The notes below the pieces were generated by a model. It ran no database searches, was not told where the DNA came from, and saw only the letters and a program-made list of their open reading frames with translations. From Curtobacterium sp. VKM Ac-2865 (GTDB taxonomy: Bacteria > Actinomycetota > Actinomycetes > Actinomycetales > Microbacteriaceae), in assembly GCF_015350905.1 (NCBI RefSeq), contig NZ_JADKRZ010000001.1, positions 1-64,000 on the forward strand: DNA of 64,000 nucleotides. The letters are read 5' to 3'. The position numbers and the translations under genes are program-made. This document shows positions 1 to 7,877 of the stretch, piece after piece. The stretch's first letter is position 1. The number at the start of each line of letters is the position of its first letter.

Positions 1-72
1 CCGGAAGCTAAGCCTCTCAGCGCCGATGGTACTGCAAGGGGGACCTTGTGGGAGAGTAGGACGCCGCCGGAC
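1..72 (+). rRNA. rrf: 5S ribosomal RNA, 3' part (truncated by window edge)
   Basis: The window opens inside a 5S rRNA. The segment GAAGCTAAGCC, then CGCCGATGGTACTGC, then GTGGGAGAGTAGG is the conserved 3' half of bacterial 5S rRNA. The end is placed after GCCGCCGGAC, which would pair with the missing 5' end. The exact last base is uncertain by a few nucleotides. An rRNA operon therefore lies to the left and is transcribed toward gltX. Confidence 0.93.
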
Positions 73-91
73 TTCTTTTGTACGACCAGGG

Positions 92-119
92 AACCCCTGA
101 CCACGTGTGGTCAGGGGTT
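92..119 (+). terminator. Intrinsic terminator of the rRNA operon
   Basis: A perfect 12-bp stem (AACCCCTGACCA pairing with TGGTCAGGGGTT) with a CGTG loop is followed by TTTCT. It directly follows the 5S rRNA and precedes gltX, so it most likely ends the rRNA transcript. Confidence 0.9.
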
Positions 120-135
120 TTCTGCGTTCCACGGG

Positions 136-141
136 TAGGAT
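136..141 (+). promoter_or_regulatory. Putative -10 element (TAGGAT) of gltX
   Basis: TAGGAT ends 10 nt before the gltX ATG at 152. Transcription would begin only a few bases before the start codon, and no Shine-Dalgarno sequence is visible, so the mRNA would be leaderless or nearly so. Inference from sequence only. Confidence 0.45.
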
Positions 142-151
142 CGTGGGCGTC

Positions 152-1639
152 ATGACTGCGCCTTTCACCACTGCCACTGGGTCCGATGTCCGCGTCCGCT
201 TCTGCCCGTCCCCGACGGGCACACCGCACGTGGGACTCGTGCGGACGGCCCTGTTCAACTGGGCGTACGCCCGGCACACCGGCGGCAAGCTCGTGTTCCG
301 CATCGAGGACACCGATGCCGCTCGCGACAGCGAAGAGTCCTACGAGCAGCTCATCGACGCGTTGCGCTGGCTGCGGCTCGACTGGGACGAGGGCGTCGAG
401 GTCGGGGGACCGCACGGCCCGTACCGCCAGTCGGAGCGCACGGACGTCTACCAGGACGTGATCGCGAAGCTCCAGGCCTCCGGGCACGTGTACGAGTCCT
501 TCGTCACGCCCGAGGAGATGGAGGCCCGCAACGTCGCCGCCGGCCGCGACCCGAAGCAGGGCTATGACAACCACGAGCGCGACCTCACCGACGAGGAGCG
601 TCAGGCGTTCCGCGACCAGGGCCGGGCGCCGGCGCTGCGACTCCGGGTACCGGACCGCGACCTGAGCTTCCAGGACCTCGTGCGCGGGGAGATCACCTTC
701 AAGCAGGGCACGTTCCCCGACTTCGTCGTGGTGCGGCCGAACGGCAAGCCCCTCTACACGTTCACGAACCCGCTCGACGACGCACTGATGGGCATCACGC
801 ACGTGCTCCGCGGCGAGGACCTGCTGTCGTCGACCCCGCGACAGATCGCCCTGTACGAGGCGCTGTACGAGATCGGCCTGACCGGGTTCATCCCGGCGTT
901 CGGGCACCTGCCCTTCGTCATGGGGGAGGGCAACAAGAAGCTCTCGAAGCGTGACCCCGAGTCGAACCTGTTCCACCACCGTGCCGCGGGCATGATCCCC
1001 GAGGGGCTCATGAACTACGTGGCGCTCCTCGGCTGGTCGATCGGACCCGACCGCGACGTCTTCTCCATCGACGAGATGGTGCAGGCCTTCGACGTCGCGG
1101 ACGTCAACCCGAACCCGGCACGGTTCGACCACAAGAAGGCCGAGGCCATCAACGGCGACCACATCCGGCTGCTCGACCCGGTCGACTTCCGTGACCGTCT
1201 GAAGCCGTACCTGACCGAGTACGTCGACGTCCCTGCGACTCCGGAGCAGGAGCGTGTCCTGGAGCTCGCTGCGCCGCTGGTGCAGGAGCGCATGCAGCTG
1301 CTGGGCGAGGCACCGGCCATGCTCGGCTTCCTCTTCACCGCGGACGCCGACCTGGTGGTCGAGGACGACGCCCTCGCGAGCCTCAAGGGCGACCCGACCG
1401 AGGTCCTGCAGGCGAGCACCACCGCGCTCGAGGGCGTCGAGGAGTGGCGCACCGAGCAGATCGAGGCGGCCCTCCGCACGGCGCTCATCGACGGGCTCGG
1501 GCTGAAGCCGCGCGTGGCGTTCGGTCCGCTGCGCGTCGGGGTGTCCGGTCGTCGGATCAGCCCGCCGCTGTTCGAGTCGATGGAGATCCTCGGCAAGGAC
1601 TCCACGCTCGCCCGACTGCGCGCCCTCGCGGCTCGCTGA
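152..1639 (+). CDS. gltX: Glutamyl-tRNA synthetase
   Basis: Class I aminoacyl-tRNA synthetase that charges tRNA-Glu in the cytoplasm (tRNA-Gln too if the organism uses the amidotransferase route). The 495-residue product has the HIGH-type motif [10 protein letters not shown] near residues 19-28 and the KMSKS-type motif KKLSKR near residue 265. The C-terminal anticodon-binding part is intact. I chose the ATG at 152 because the conserved body begins just after it and a -10-like TAGGAT lies directly upstream. In-frame starts at 107 and 143 would overlap the terminator or promoter. Two tRNA-Glu genes occur at 28.0-28.2 kb in the same window. Confidence 0.96.
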   Translation: MTAPFTTATGSDVRVRFCPSPTGTPHVGLVRTALFNWAYARHTGGKLVFRIEDTDAARDSEESYEQLIDALRWLRLDWDEGVEVGGPHGPYRQSERTDVYQDVIAKLQASGHVYESFVTPEEMEARNVAAGRDPKQGYDNHERDLTDEERQAFRDQGRAPALRLRVPDRDLSFQDLVRGEITFKQGTFPDFVVVRPNGKPLYTFTNPLDDALMGITHVLRGEDLLSSTPRQIALYEALYEIGLTGFIPAFGHLPFVMGEGNKKLSKRDPESNLFHHRAAGMIPEGLMNYVALLGWSIGPDRDVFSIDEMVQAFDVADVNPNPARFDHKKAEAINGDHIRLLDPVDFRDRLKPYLTEYVDVPATPEQERVLELAAPLVQERMQLLGEAPAMLGFLFTADADLVVEDDALASLKGDPTEVLQASTTALEGVEEWRTEQIEAALRTALIDGLGLKPRVAFGPLRVGVSGRRISPPLFESMEILGKDSTLARLRALAAR

Positions 1640-1653
1640 GACACGCGGACGGC

Positions 1654-2598
1654 ATGGACGAGCACGGGCAGACGGTCCACGACGTCGCGGTCATCGGTGC
1701 CGGCCCGGCCGGACTCAGCGCCGCACTGAACCTGGTGCGCGCGAAGCGGACCGTGCTGTTGGTCGACGCCAACCGCCCGCGGAACGCCGCGACGCTGCGC
1801 TCGCACGGGTTCCTGACGCGTGACGGCATCTCGCCGCTCGAGCTGCGGAAGCTCGGGCGCACGGAGGTCGAGCAGTACCCCGAGGCCACGGTCGTCCAGG
1901 CCGTCATCGACGACGTGCGTCCTGACGACGCCGGCTGGCGCCTGCACGGCACGTGGCGCGGCGCCGAGGTCGAGGCCACGGCGCGCACCGTGGTCATCGC
2001 CACCGGGCTCCGCGAGGAGTTCCCGGCGCTGCCCTCCCTGCGGGCCTTCTACGGCAGCGCCATGCACAGCTGCGTCGAGTGCGACGGGTACGACAAGGCG
2101 GGGCAGCCGCTGGCGTTCGTCTGCGAGACGCCCGACGTGGTCGACCGGGCCCTGCTCATCGCCTCGTGGACCGACGACCTCGTGGTCTTCACGAACGGCG
2201 TCGCGCCGCTCGACGAGGCCGGTCGTGCGCGGCTGGCTGCGGCGGGCGTGCGCGTCGAGGAGCGGCCCGTCGCCGACCTCGAGGGGGACCGGTCCGGGAT
2301 GACCGGTGTCCGGCTCGCAGACGGGCACGTGGAGCCGCGGACGGGTGGGTTCGTGCGGCCGACGTGGCACGTCGACCTGGACTGGGTCGACGCCACGCTC
2401 GAGCGCGACCCCGAGGGCCTGGTCGTCGTCGACCGGGCGGGCCGCACCAGCGTGCCCGGGCTCTACGCGGTCGGCGACGTCACACCGCCCGGACCCGAGC
2501 AGCTCATCGTCGCGGCGGGCCACGGGGCGACCACGGCTGCGGCGGTGCACCGTGACCTGGTCGGTGGTCTCGCGGACCTCCGGGATCATGTACAGTAG
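1654..2598 (+). CDS. Thioredoxin-reductase-like NAD(P)/FAD oxidoreductase
   Basis: The 314-residue protein has an N-terminal FAD-binding GAGPAG motif at residues 15-20, a central CxxC (CVEC, residues 140-143) where thioredoxin reductases keep their redox-active dithiol, and the C-terminal FAD motif around 'YAVGDV'. It belongs to the pyridine-nucleotide disulfide reductase class II group and presumably transfers electrons from NAD(P)H through FAD to a thiol partner. It starts 14 nt after gltX, so co-transcription is likely. No thioredoxin gene is adjacent, so the substrate is unknown; bacillithiol/mycothiol-linked or ferredoxin-NADP reductase-like roles are alternatives. Confidence 0.82.
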   Translation: MDEHGQTVHDVAVIGAGPAGLSAALNLVRAKRTVLLVDANRPRNAATLRSHGFLTRDGISPLELRKLGRTEVEQYPEATVVQAVIDDVRPDDAGWRLHGTWRGAEVEATARTVVIATGLREEFPALPSLRAFYGSAMHSCVECDGYDKAGQPLAFVCETPDVVDRALLIASWTDDLVVFTNGVAPLDEAGRARLAAAGVRVEERPVADLEGDRSGMTGVRLADGHVEPRTGGFVRPTWHVDLDWVDATLERDPEGLVVVDRAGRTSVPGLYAVGDVTPPGPEQLIVAAGHGATTAAAVHRDLVGGLADLRDHVQ

Positions 2599-2642
2599 AT
2601 GACCGTGCCCCGGATGACGGGGCGCGAGGCCGACAGGCTTCT

Positions 2643-2717
2643 TGGGGTATGGTGTAATTGGCAACACAGCGGTTTCTGGTACCGTCGTTCTTGGTTCGAG
2701 TCCAGGTACCCCAGCCA
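2643..2717 (+). tRNA. tRNA-Gln, anticodon CTG
   Basis: The acceptor arm TGGGGTA (2643-2649) pairs with TACCCCA (2707-2713). The anticodon loop TTCTGGT is closed by CGGT/ACCG and carries CTG, reading CAG. The T loop is TTCGAGT. CCA is encoded (2715-2717). It is followed by a strong terminator hairpin. Confidence 0.95.
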
Positions 2718-2723
2718 GACTGA

Positions 2724-2757
2724 CGAACAGCCCCCGGGTCTTCCCGGGGGCTGTTCG
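2724..2757 (+). terminator. Terminator hairpin after tRNA-Gln
   Basis: A 15-bp perfect stem (CGAACAGCCCCCGGG with its complement) and a TCTT loop lie 7 bases beyond the tRNA CCA end. The T-run is weak, as is usual in high-GC actinobacteria. Confidence 0.85.
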
Positions 2758-2999
2758 CGTTTCCGCCCCCGGTCTCCCCGTCGCTCGTCCGCATCCCCGA
2801 CGACCGCGGAGTCTGCGCGGGTTCGCAGCCCGTTCTGCGCTGGTTCGCAGTCGGTTCTGGGGGAGTCGCGACGATGCGCAGAACCGCAGGATGTCCGCAC
2901 CCGCGTCGGTGCCCCTGGAACGAGGGTGACGATCCGACCTAGTGTCCCTTGGAGTGAGCCGGAGCGACCGGTCTCCTGACGATCCCTGAGGGCACCTCC

Positions 3000-5756
3000 T
3001 TGACGACAACAGCACCCGACACCCGACACCCCTGGGCGTACAGCGCTGCCGTCCCCGCCGCCGCGGACCACTCCGTCGTGGACCGCTGGGACCGGGTCGT
3101 GGCAGCACATCCGGACGCGCCGGCACTCGCGGGAGAGGGCCGCCAGCTGAGCTTCGTGCAGGCCGACGGTCTGGCCCGTTCGCTCGCGCTGCACCTCGGG
3201 GAACGCCTGCGTCCGGACGACCACTCGGGCACGGGCACGGGGCTGACGCCGGGTGGTGCCCCGGTGCCGATCGGCGTGATGGCCGGGCAGACCACCGAGG
3301 CGGTCGTCGGGATCCTCGCACTCGTGATGGCGGAGCGCCTCGTCGTGGTCCTCGACGACCACCTGCCCGCCGCGCGCCTGCGGCACGTGGTCGAGCTGGC
3401 CGGTGTCACCGAGGTGCTGGCAGACACCGAGCGGTCGGCTGCCGCAGCCGCCGTCCTCGGCGCCGCCGGCGTGGTGCACGACCTGCACACGCTGCTGGCA
3501 GACGCCGAGGCCGGCAAGCCGGAGCCCACCAACGACGCCAGCACGACCACGACCACGAACCCGGGCCGCCCCGGCGCGAGCGACCCCCTCGTGCTCGCGT
3601 TCACCTCCGGCTCCACCGGGATGCCGAAGGGCGTCGCGATCACCCACCAGCAGCAGATCGACAACGTCGAGCAGGACGCCGTCGCGATCGGCAGCGCCCC
3701 GGGGGACCGGCTGGCGCTCGTGATGCCGCTGTCGTTCGCGGCCGGCTTCCTGTTCGGCTTCAGCACCCTGCTCAACGGCGGGGCGATCGTGCTGCTGGAC
3801 CCCCGCGACCTCGGCACGGAACGGGTCCTCGAGCGGATGTCCGCCGAGGACGTCAACGTCCTCGTCTGCACCCCGCACCTGCTCCGTTCGATCGTGTCGA
3901 GCGTGACGCAGGACCGGGTGCTGCAGGGTCCCGGCCAGGAGGACCGGATCGCCGCCATGCAGGCGCTCCGCGTCGTCGTCACGAGCGGCGAGGCCATCAG
4001 CGGCTCCGACGTCGTCGCCGCACGTCCGGTCCTCAGCGACACCACGACGGTGTGGAACGCGCTCGGTGCGAGCGAGATGGGCTGCGTCGCCTTCTTCCCC
4101 GTGGCCCCCGGTGACGTCGCCCCGTCCGGGGTCGTCCCGGCCGGGTACGCCCTGCCGAACAAGCACGTGACGGTCGTCCGCGAGGACGGCACCCCGGCAC
4201 CGGTCGGTGAGGCGGGCCAGCTGCTCGTCGAGTCCACCGGTCTCACCGCCGGCTACTGGGGCGCGCCGGAGAAGACCGCCGAGCACGCCGGCGTCAGCGC
4301 CGACGGCGTCCCGACCTGGCGCCAGGGTGACCTGGCCCGCATGGAGCCGGACGGCTGCATCGTGCTGCTCGGCCGTTCCGACGACGCCGTCAAGGTGCGC
4401 GGGTACCTCGTCGAGCCGAGTGAGATCGAGGCCGCCATCCGCGGGCTCGAGGAGGTCCACGACGTGGCCGTCACCGCGCTCGTCGAACCGCCCGCCGTCA
4501 CCCGGCTGGTCGCCTACGTCGTGGGTCGTCCCGGACGCCGCACCCCGTCGCCCGCGGCGATCCGCCGTGCGCTCCGCGACGTCCTGCCCGAGTACATGGT
4601 GCCCGCGACGATCGTCCCGATGCCCGCGCTGCCGCGCACCGAGCGCGGCAAGGTCGACCGTGCCGAGCTGCCCGGTGCGCCGGCGATCGAGGTCGAGATG
4701 GTCGAGGGCGAGTACGACCAGTGGGAGCTCGTCGTCGGCCAGATCTGGGCCGAGGTCCTGGGCCTGCGCGGCGTGCACCTCGACGAGGACTTCTCGGCGC
4801 TCGGCGGCGACTCGCTGTCCGCCGAGGAGATGCTCGCGATCGTGCAGGAGCGCCTCGGCGTGGACCTGCGCGCCTCGGAGCTCCTCGAGCACCCGACGCT
4901 ACGCTCGTTCGCCCGCCACGTCCGGTCCGGTGCCAGCGCCCTGCCGAGCCACCCGGACATCGTCAAGGTCGCCGAGGCGCGGAACCCCGGTCACCCGCCG
5001 GTGTTCTGCCTGTCCGGCGGCGGGGCCCTCGCGCTCACGTTCCTGCCGCTGTCCCGGTACCTGCCCGACCACGACGTCTACGCCCTGCAGCAGCACGGCA
5101 TCGAGCGCCGTGGGCTGCCGGACTGGAGCATCGCCCGCGCCGCCCGCCGCTACATCGCCCTGATGCGCATCGTGCAGCCGCACGGCCCGTACCTGCTCGT
5201 CGGGCACTCCCTCGGCGGGCTCATCGCACTCGAGGTCGCCCGGATGCTGACGGAGGCGGGGGAGCAGGTCGACCACGTCGCCCTGCTCGACACCTACCTG
5301 CCGCGGACCCGCTCGGAGAGCGCGCAGCTGCACTTCGGACGGATCGAGCAGCGGGAGCCCCAGAACACGGCGGCGCGGTCCGTCAAGCGTGGGCTCGACC
5401 GGGTCACCAAGCGCATCATGCCGTCCGGTCTGCCGTGGGGCGGCCTGCTCGGTCGCCGCCTGCGGGCGTACGGCGCTGGGGTGCTGCGCTTCGGCGGGCA
5501 GAAGGACTTCGACGCCTTCTTCGACCAGGCGGAGCTCGTCACCCGACGGCACACGGCCACGCCGTACCACGGGCGGTCGACGTTCGTCCTCGCGGACGGC
5601 AACCCCGACGTGCAGGGCTGGTCCGCCGTCCTGCGCGGTGACACGCGCACCGTTCGCATCCAGAGCGAGCACAGCTCGCTCCTGCGCGAGCCGCACGTGG
5701 CCGAACTGGCGGCGGTGCTCCGCGAGGCGCTCGCGCCGACCGACGCGCGGCCCTAG
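3000..5756 (+). CDS. Free-standing A-PCP-TE (NRPS-like) synthetase
   Basis: This 918-residue tridomain enzyme would activate an acid as acyl-AMP, load it on a phosphopantetheine arm and release it by the thioesterase. The adenylation domain (about 20-570) shows A3 (FTSGSTGMPKG, ~201-211), A7 (GDL), A8 (KVRGYLVEPSEIE) and the A10 lysine (GKVDR). The carrier domain (~575-645) has the GGDS attachment serine. The thioesterase (~665-910) has GHSLGG and a late His (SEHSS). There is no condensation or oxidase domain. At the A4 core the usual FDxS is FAAG, so the Asp that binds an alpha-amino group is replaced by Ala, suggesting a non-amino-acid substrate. The TTG start is tentative. The gene heads the polysaccharide region but its product is unknown. 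Confidence 0.85.
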   Translation: MTTTAPDTRHPWAYSAAVPAAADHSVVDRWDRVVAAHPDAPALAGEGRQLSFVQADGLARSLALHLGERLRPDDHSGTGTGLTPGGAPVPIGVMAGQTTEAVVGILALVMAERLVVVLDDHLPAARLRHVVELAGVTEVLADTERSAAAAAVLGAAGVVHDLHTLLADAEAGKPEPTNDASTTTTTNPGRPGASDPLVLAFTSGSTGMPKGVAITHQQQIDNVEQDAVAIGSAPGDRLALVMPLSFAAGFLFGFSTLLNGGAIVLLDPRDLGTERVLERMSAEDVNVLVCTPHLLRSIVSSVTQDRVLQGPGQEDRIAAMQALRVVVTSGEAISGSDVVAARPVLSDTTTVWNALGASEMGCVAFFPVAPGDVAPSGVVPAGYALPNKHVTVVREDGTPAPVGEAGQLLVESTGLTAGYWGAPEKTAEHAGVSADGVPTWRQGDLARMEPDGCIVLLGRSDDAVKVRGYLVEPSEIEAAIRGLEEVHDVAVTALVEPPAVTRLVAYVVGRPGRRTPSPAAIRRALRDVLPEYMVPATIVPMPALPRTERGKVDRAELPGAPAIEVEMVEGEYDQWELVVGQIWAEVLGLRGVHLDEDFSALGGDSLSAEEMLAIVQERLGVDLRASELLEHPTLRSFARHVRSGASALPSHPDIVKVAEARNPGHPPVFCLSGGGALALTFLPLSRYLPDHDVYALQQHGIERRGLPDWSIARAARRYIALMRIVQPHGPYLLVGHSLGGLIALEVARMLTEAGEQVDHVALLDTYLPRTRSESAQLHFGRIEQREPQNTAARSVKRGLDRVTKRIMPSGLPWGGLLGRRLRAYGAGVLRFGGQKDFDAFFDQAELVTRRHTATPYHGRSTFVLADGNPDVQGWSAVLRGDTRTVRIQSEHSSLLREPHVAELAAVLREALAPTDARP

Positions 5757-5773
5757 GGCCCACACAGGACCGG

Positions 5774-5809
5774 CTGGAGGCTCGTGGCAGCGCCGCCACG
5801 AGCCTCCAG
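5774..5809 (+). terminator. Hairpin after the A-PCP-TE gene (variant copy of the dispersed palindrome)
   Basis: A perfect 15-bp stem (CTGGAGGCTCGTGGC and its complement) surrounds AGCGCC, 17 bases after the stop codon. The core GGAGGCTCG...CGAGCCTCC is shared with the palindrome family at 14541, 23647, 49017, 60881 and 63293, but the outer arm differs. Confidence 0.78.
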
Positions 5810-6090
5810 TCCGTTGGTCCCAGCCCGCGCACCGCGGGCCGTTGCGGGTTTCCGTATCCGCACTCGGTGGTCCGCAAGGGACCGCGCATCGCATTGACCC
5901 TCACTGCTGCCGCCGCGAGGGTGGGAATCACCAGGGAACGGCGTACCACCGTTCTCCACCACCAGGCGGGGGCACTCGACTCCGCAGGCATCGTCGCCGA
6001 CGTCTCAGCGTCTCGTCCTCCGTCACCCACGGACGACCGTTCGCTTCCCACGAACTCATCCGTATGCCCCCTGAACCCGACAGGAGCACC
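5810..6090. other. Intergenic leader region upstream of the glycosyltransferase operon
   Basis: No gene is supported here. A TTGACC hexamer at about 5895 could be a -35 element, but no convincing -10 follows it. The short reading frame that crosses the region lacks codon bias and homologous features. The region probably carries the promoter and a leader for the operon that starts at 6091. Confidence 0.4.
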
Positions 6091-6912
6091 ATGTCCGCCA
6101 GCACCTCCCGACCCCGAGACCCCCGCGTCTCGGTCGTCATCCCCGCTCGGAACGAAGCGAGGAACCTCGAGATCATCCTCCCGAAGCTCCCGCCCGTGTA
6201 CGAGGTGATCCTCGTCGACGGCAACTCGGTCGACGACACGATCGCCACGGCCCAGCGCCTGATGCCGTCGATCAAGGTCGTGCAGCAGACCCGCAAGGGC
6301 AAGGGCAACGCCCTGGTCTGCGGTTTCGAAGCCGTCACCGGCGACGTCGTCGTCATGTTCGACGCCGACTGCTCCGCCGACCCCGACGAGATCCCGCGCT
6401 TCGTCGACGCGCTCGTCGCCGGCGCCGACGTCGCGAAGGGCACCCGCTACGCCCTCGGTGGCGGCAGCGACGACATCACGATCGTCCGGAGCCTGGGCAA
6501 CCGTGGCCTGAACGTCGTCAGCAACGTCCTGCTCGGCGCGCGCTACACGGACCTCTGCTACGGCTACAACGCCTTCTGGGCCGACACGCTGCCCAAGATC
6601 GGCCTGCTGTCCTCGACGCTGCCGAAGCCGACCGACGGCTCGATGCTGTGGGGCGACGGCTTCGAGATCGAGACCATCCTCACCTGCCGCTGGTCCGCCG
6701 CGGACCTGGTCATCTCCGAGGTCCCGAGCCACGAGAAGCTCCGCGTGCACGGCACCAGCAACCTGAACGCCATCTCCGACGGCATCCGCGTGCTGAAGTC
6801 GATCATGCACGAGCGTCGCCGCGTCTCCGAGGCCGCTGCCCGCGCCCGCATGGCCCCCGTCACCCGCGCCGTCCCGACCGCCGTGCCGGCGCTCGACGAG
6901 GAAGCGGCGTGA
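6091..6912 (+). CDS. Family 2 glycosyltransferase (dolichyl-phosphate sugar synthase-like)
   Basis: The 273-residue cytoplasmic GT-A protein begins with SVVIPARNEARNL, the nucleotide-sugar-binding fold, and has the metal-binding DxD as FDADCSADP. 'GDGFEIE' resembles the acceptor region of polyprenyl-phosphate mannosyl/glucosyltransferases. There is no clear membrane segment. The ATG at 6091 is chosen because AGGAG lies 6 nt before it; an upstream ATG at 6064 lacks a ribosome site. Its stop overlaps the next start (GTGA), so it leads a tightly coupled operon of five genes to 14.5 kb. It probably transfers sugar to a lipid carrier or a growing envelope glycan; donor and acceptor are not deducible. 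Confidence 0.85.
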   Translation: MSASTSRPRDPRVSVVIPARNEARNLEIILPKLPPVYEVILVDGNSVDDTIATAQRLMPSIKVVQQTRKGKGNALVCGFEAVTGDVVVMFDADCSADPDEIPRFVDALVAGADVAKGTRYALGGGSDDITIVRSLGNRGLNVVSNVLLGARYTDLCYGYNAFWADTLPKIGLLSSTLPKPTDGSMLWGDGFEIETILTCRWSAADLVISEVPSHEKLRVHGTSNLNAISDGIRVLKSIMHERRRVSEAAARARMAPVTRAVPTAVPALDEEAA

Positions 6913-7877
6913 ACGCCCCGACCGTCGCGGTCGTCATCTGCGCGTACACCCAGCAGCGCTGGGGCGACCTGCAGGACTCCGTCGAGTCGGCCAAGCGCCA
7001 GCCGGAGGCCACCGAGGTCGTCGTCGTCATCGACCACGAGCCCGAGCTGTACCTCCGCGCGAAGGCCCGCTGGCCCGAGCTGCGCGTCGTCGAGAACTCC
7101 GAGGACCGCGGCCTGTCCGGCGCACGCAACACCGGCGTCGCCCTGACGGACGCCGACGTCGTCGCGTTCCTCGACGACGACGCCACGGCGGACGCCGACT
7201 GGCTGCAGCACCTCGTCGCAGCGCTCGAGCTGCCCGACGTCGTCGGCGTCGGCGGCCGTGCCACGCCGTCCTGGCCCACCACGACCGGCGCCGGCCCGTA
7301 CCCGGCCGAACTGCTCTGGATCGTCGGCTGCAGCTACGCCGGTCTGCCCACCGCGGCCGGCGACGTGCGCAACGTCATCGGGTCGAGCATGGCCTTCCGC
7401 CGTGACGTGCTGCTCGCCGCCGGCGGGTTCCGCTCGGGCATCGGCCGCGTCGGCAACCAGCCGCTCGGCTGCGAGGAGACGGAGCTCTGCATCCGCATCG
7501 CCCAGGCGAAGCCCTCCTCCCGCATCCGCTACGAACCGCGTTCCAACGTCTCGCACCGGGTGTCCCCGGACCGCGTCGAGATGCGCTACGTCCGTCGCCG
7601 CAGCTACTACGAGGGCATCTCCAAGGCCGTCCTCAGCCGTCGTGTCGGCACGGGTGACTCGCTCTCCAGCGAGTCGACGTACCTGACGAAGGTGCTCCCC
7701 GGCGCGCTGCTGCGGGAACTCGGTGCGCTCGGACGCGGCGGTGGGACCCGTGCGTTCGCGATCGCGCTGTCCGTGGCGTCGACGATCACGGGCTACGCAG
7801 TCGGTCGGGTCCTCGGTGGCGTCGTCGTGTCGCCGGCCGCCCCCGTGAAGGCGCCGCAGACCGTCGGTGCACCGTGA
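6909..7877 (+). CDS. Family 2 glycosyltransferase
   Basis: The 322-residue protein has a GT-A fold: 'VAVVICAYTQQRW' at the N terminus, the NSEDRGLSGARN loop typical of GT2 enzymes, and an intact DxD (FLDDDA). 'GCEETELCIR' supplies the ED acceptor motif. The C terminus has a hydrophobic stretch (AIALSVASTITGYAVGRVL) that could associate with the membrane. The GTG start at 6909 overlaps the preceding stop by 4 bp, and the gene overlaps the following one by 4 bp, so translation is coupled. Likely role: one glycosyl transfer in synthesis of an extracellular polysaccharide. Confidence 0.85.
   Translation: MNAPTVAVVICAYTQQRWGDLQDSVESAKRQPEATEVVVVIDHEPELYLRAKARWPELRVVENSEDRGLSGARNTGVALTDADVVAFLDDDATADADWLQHLVAALELPDVVGVGGRATPSWPTTTGAGPYPAELLWIVGCSYAGLPTAAGDVRNVIGSSMAFRRDVLLAAGGFRSGIGRVGNQPLGCEETELCIRIAQAKPSSRIRYEPRSNVSHRVSPDRVEMRYVRRRSYYEGISKAVLSRRVGTGDSLSSESTYLTKVLPGALLRELGALGRGGGTRAFAIALSVASTITGYAVGRVLGGVVVSPAAPVKAPQTVGAP

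Noticed and set aside
2820-2890. Inverted repeat GTTCTGCGC/GCGCAGAAC and direct repeats GGTTCGCAG before the A-PCP-TE gene
   Set aside because: Arms are only 9 bp and 35 bases apart, and the direct repeats are short; chance in GC-rich sequence or a minor repeat cannot be separated by eye.
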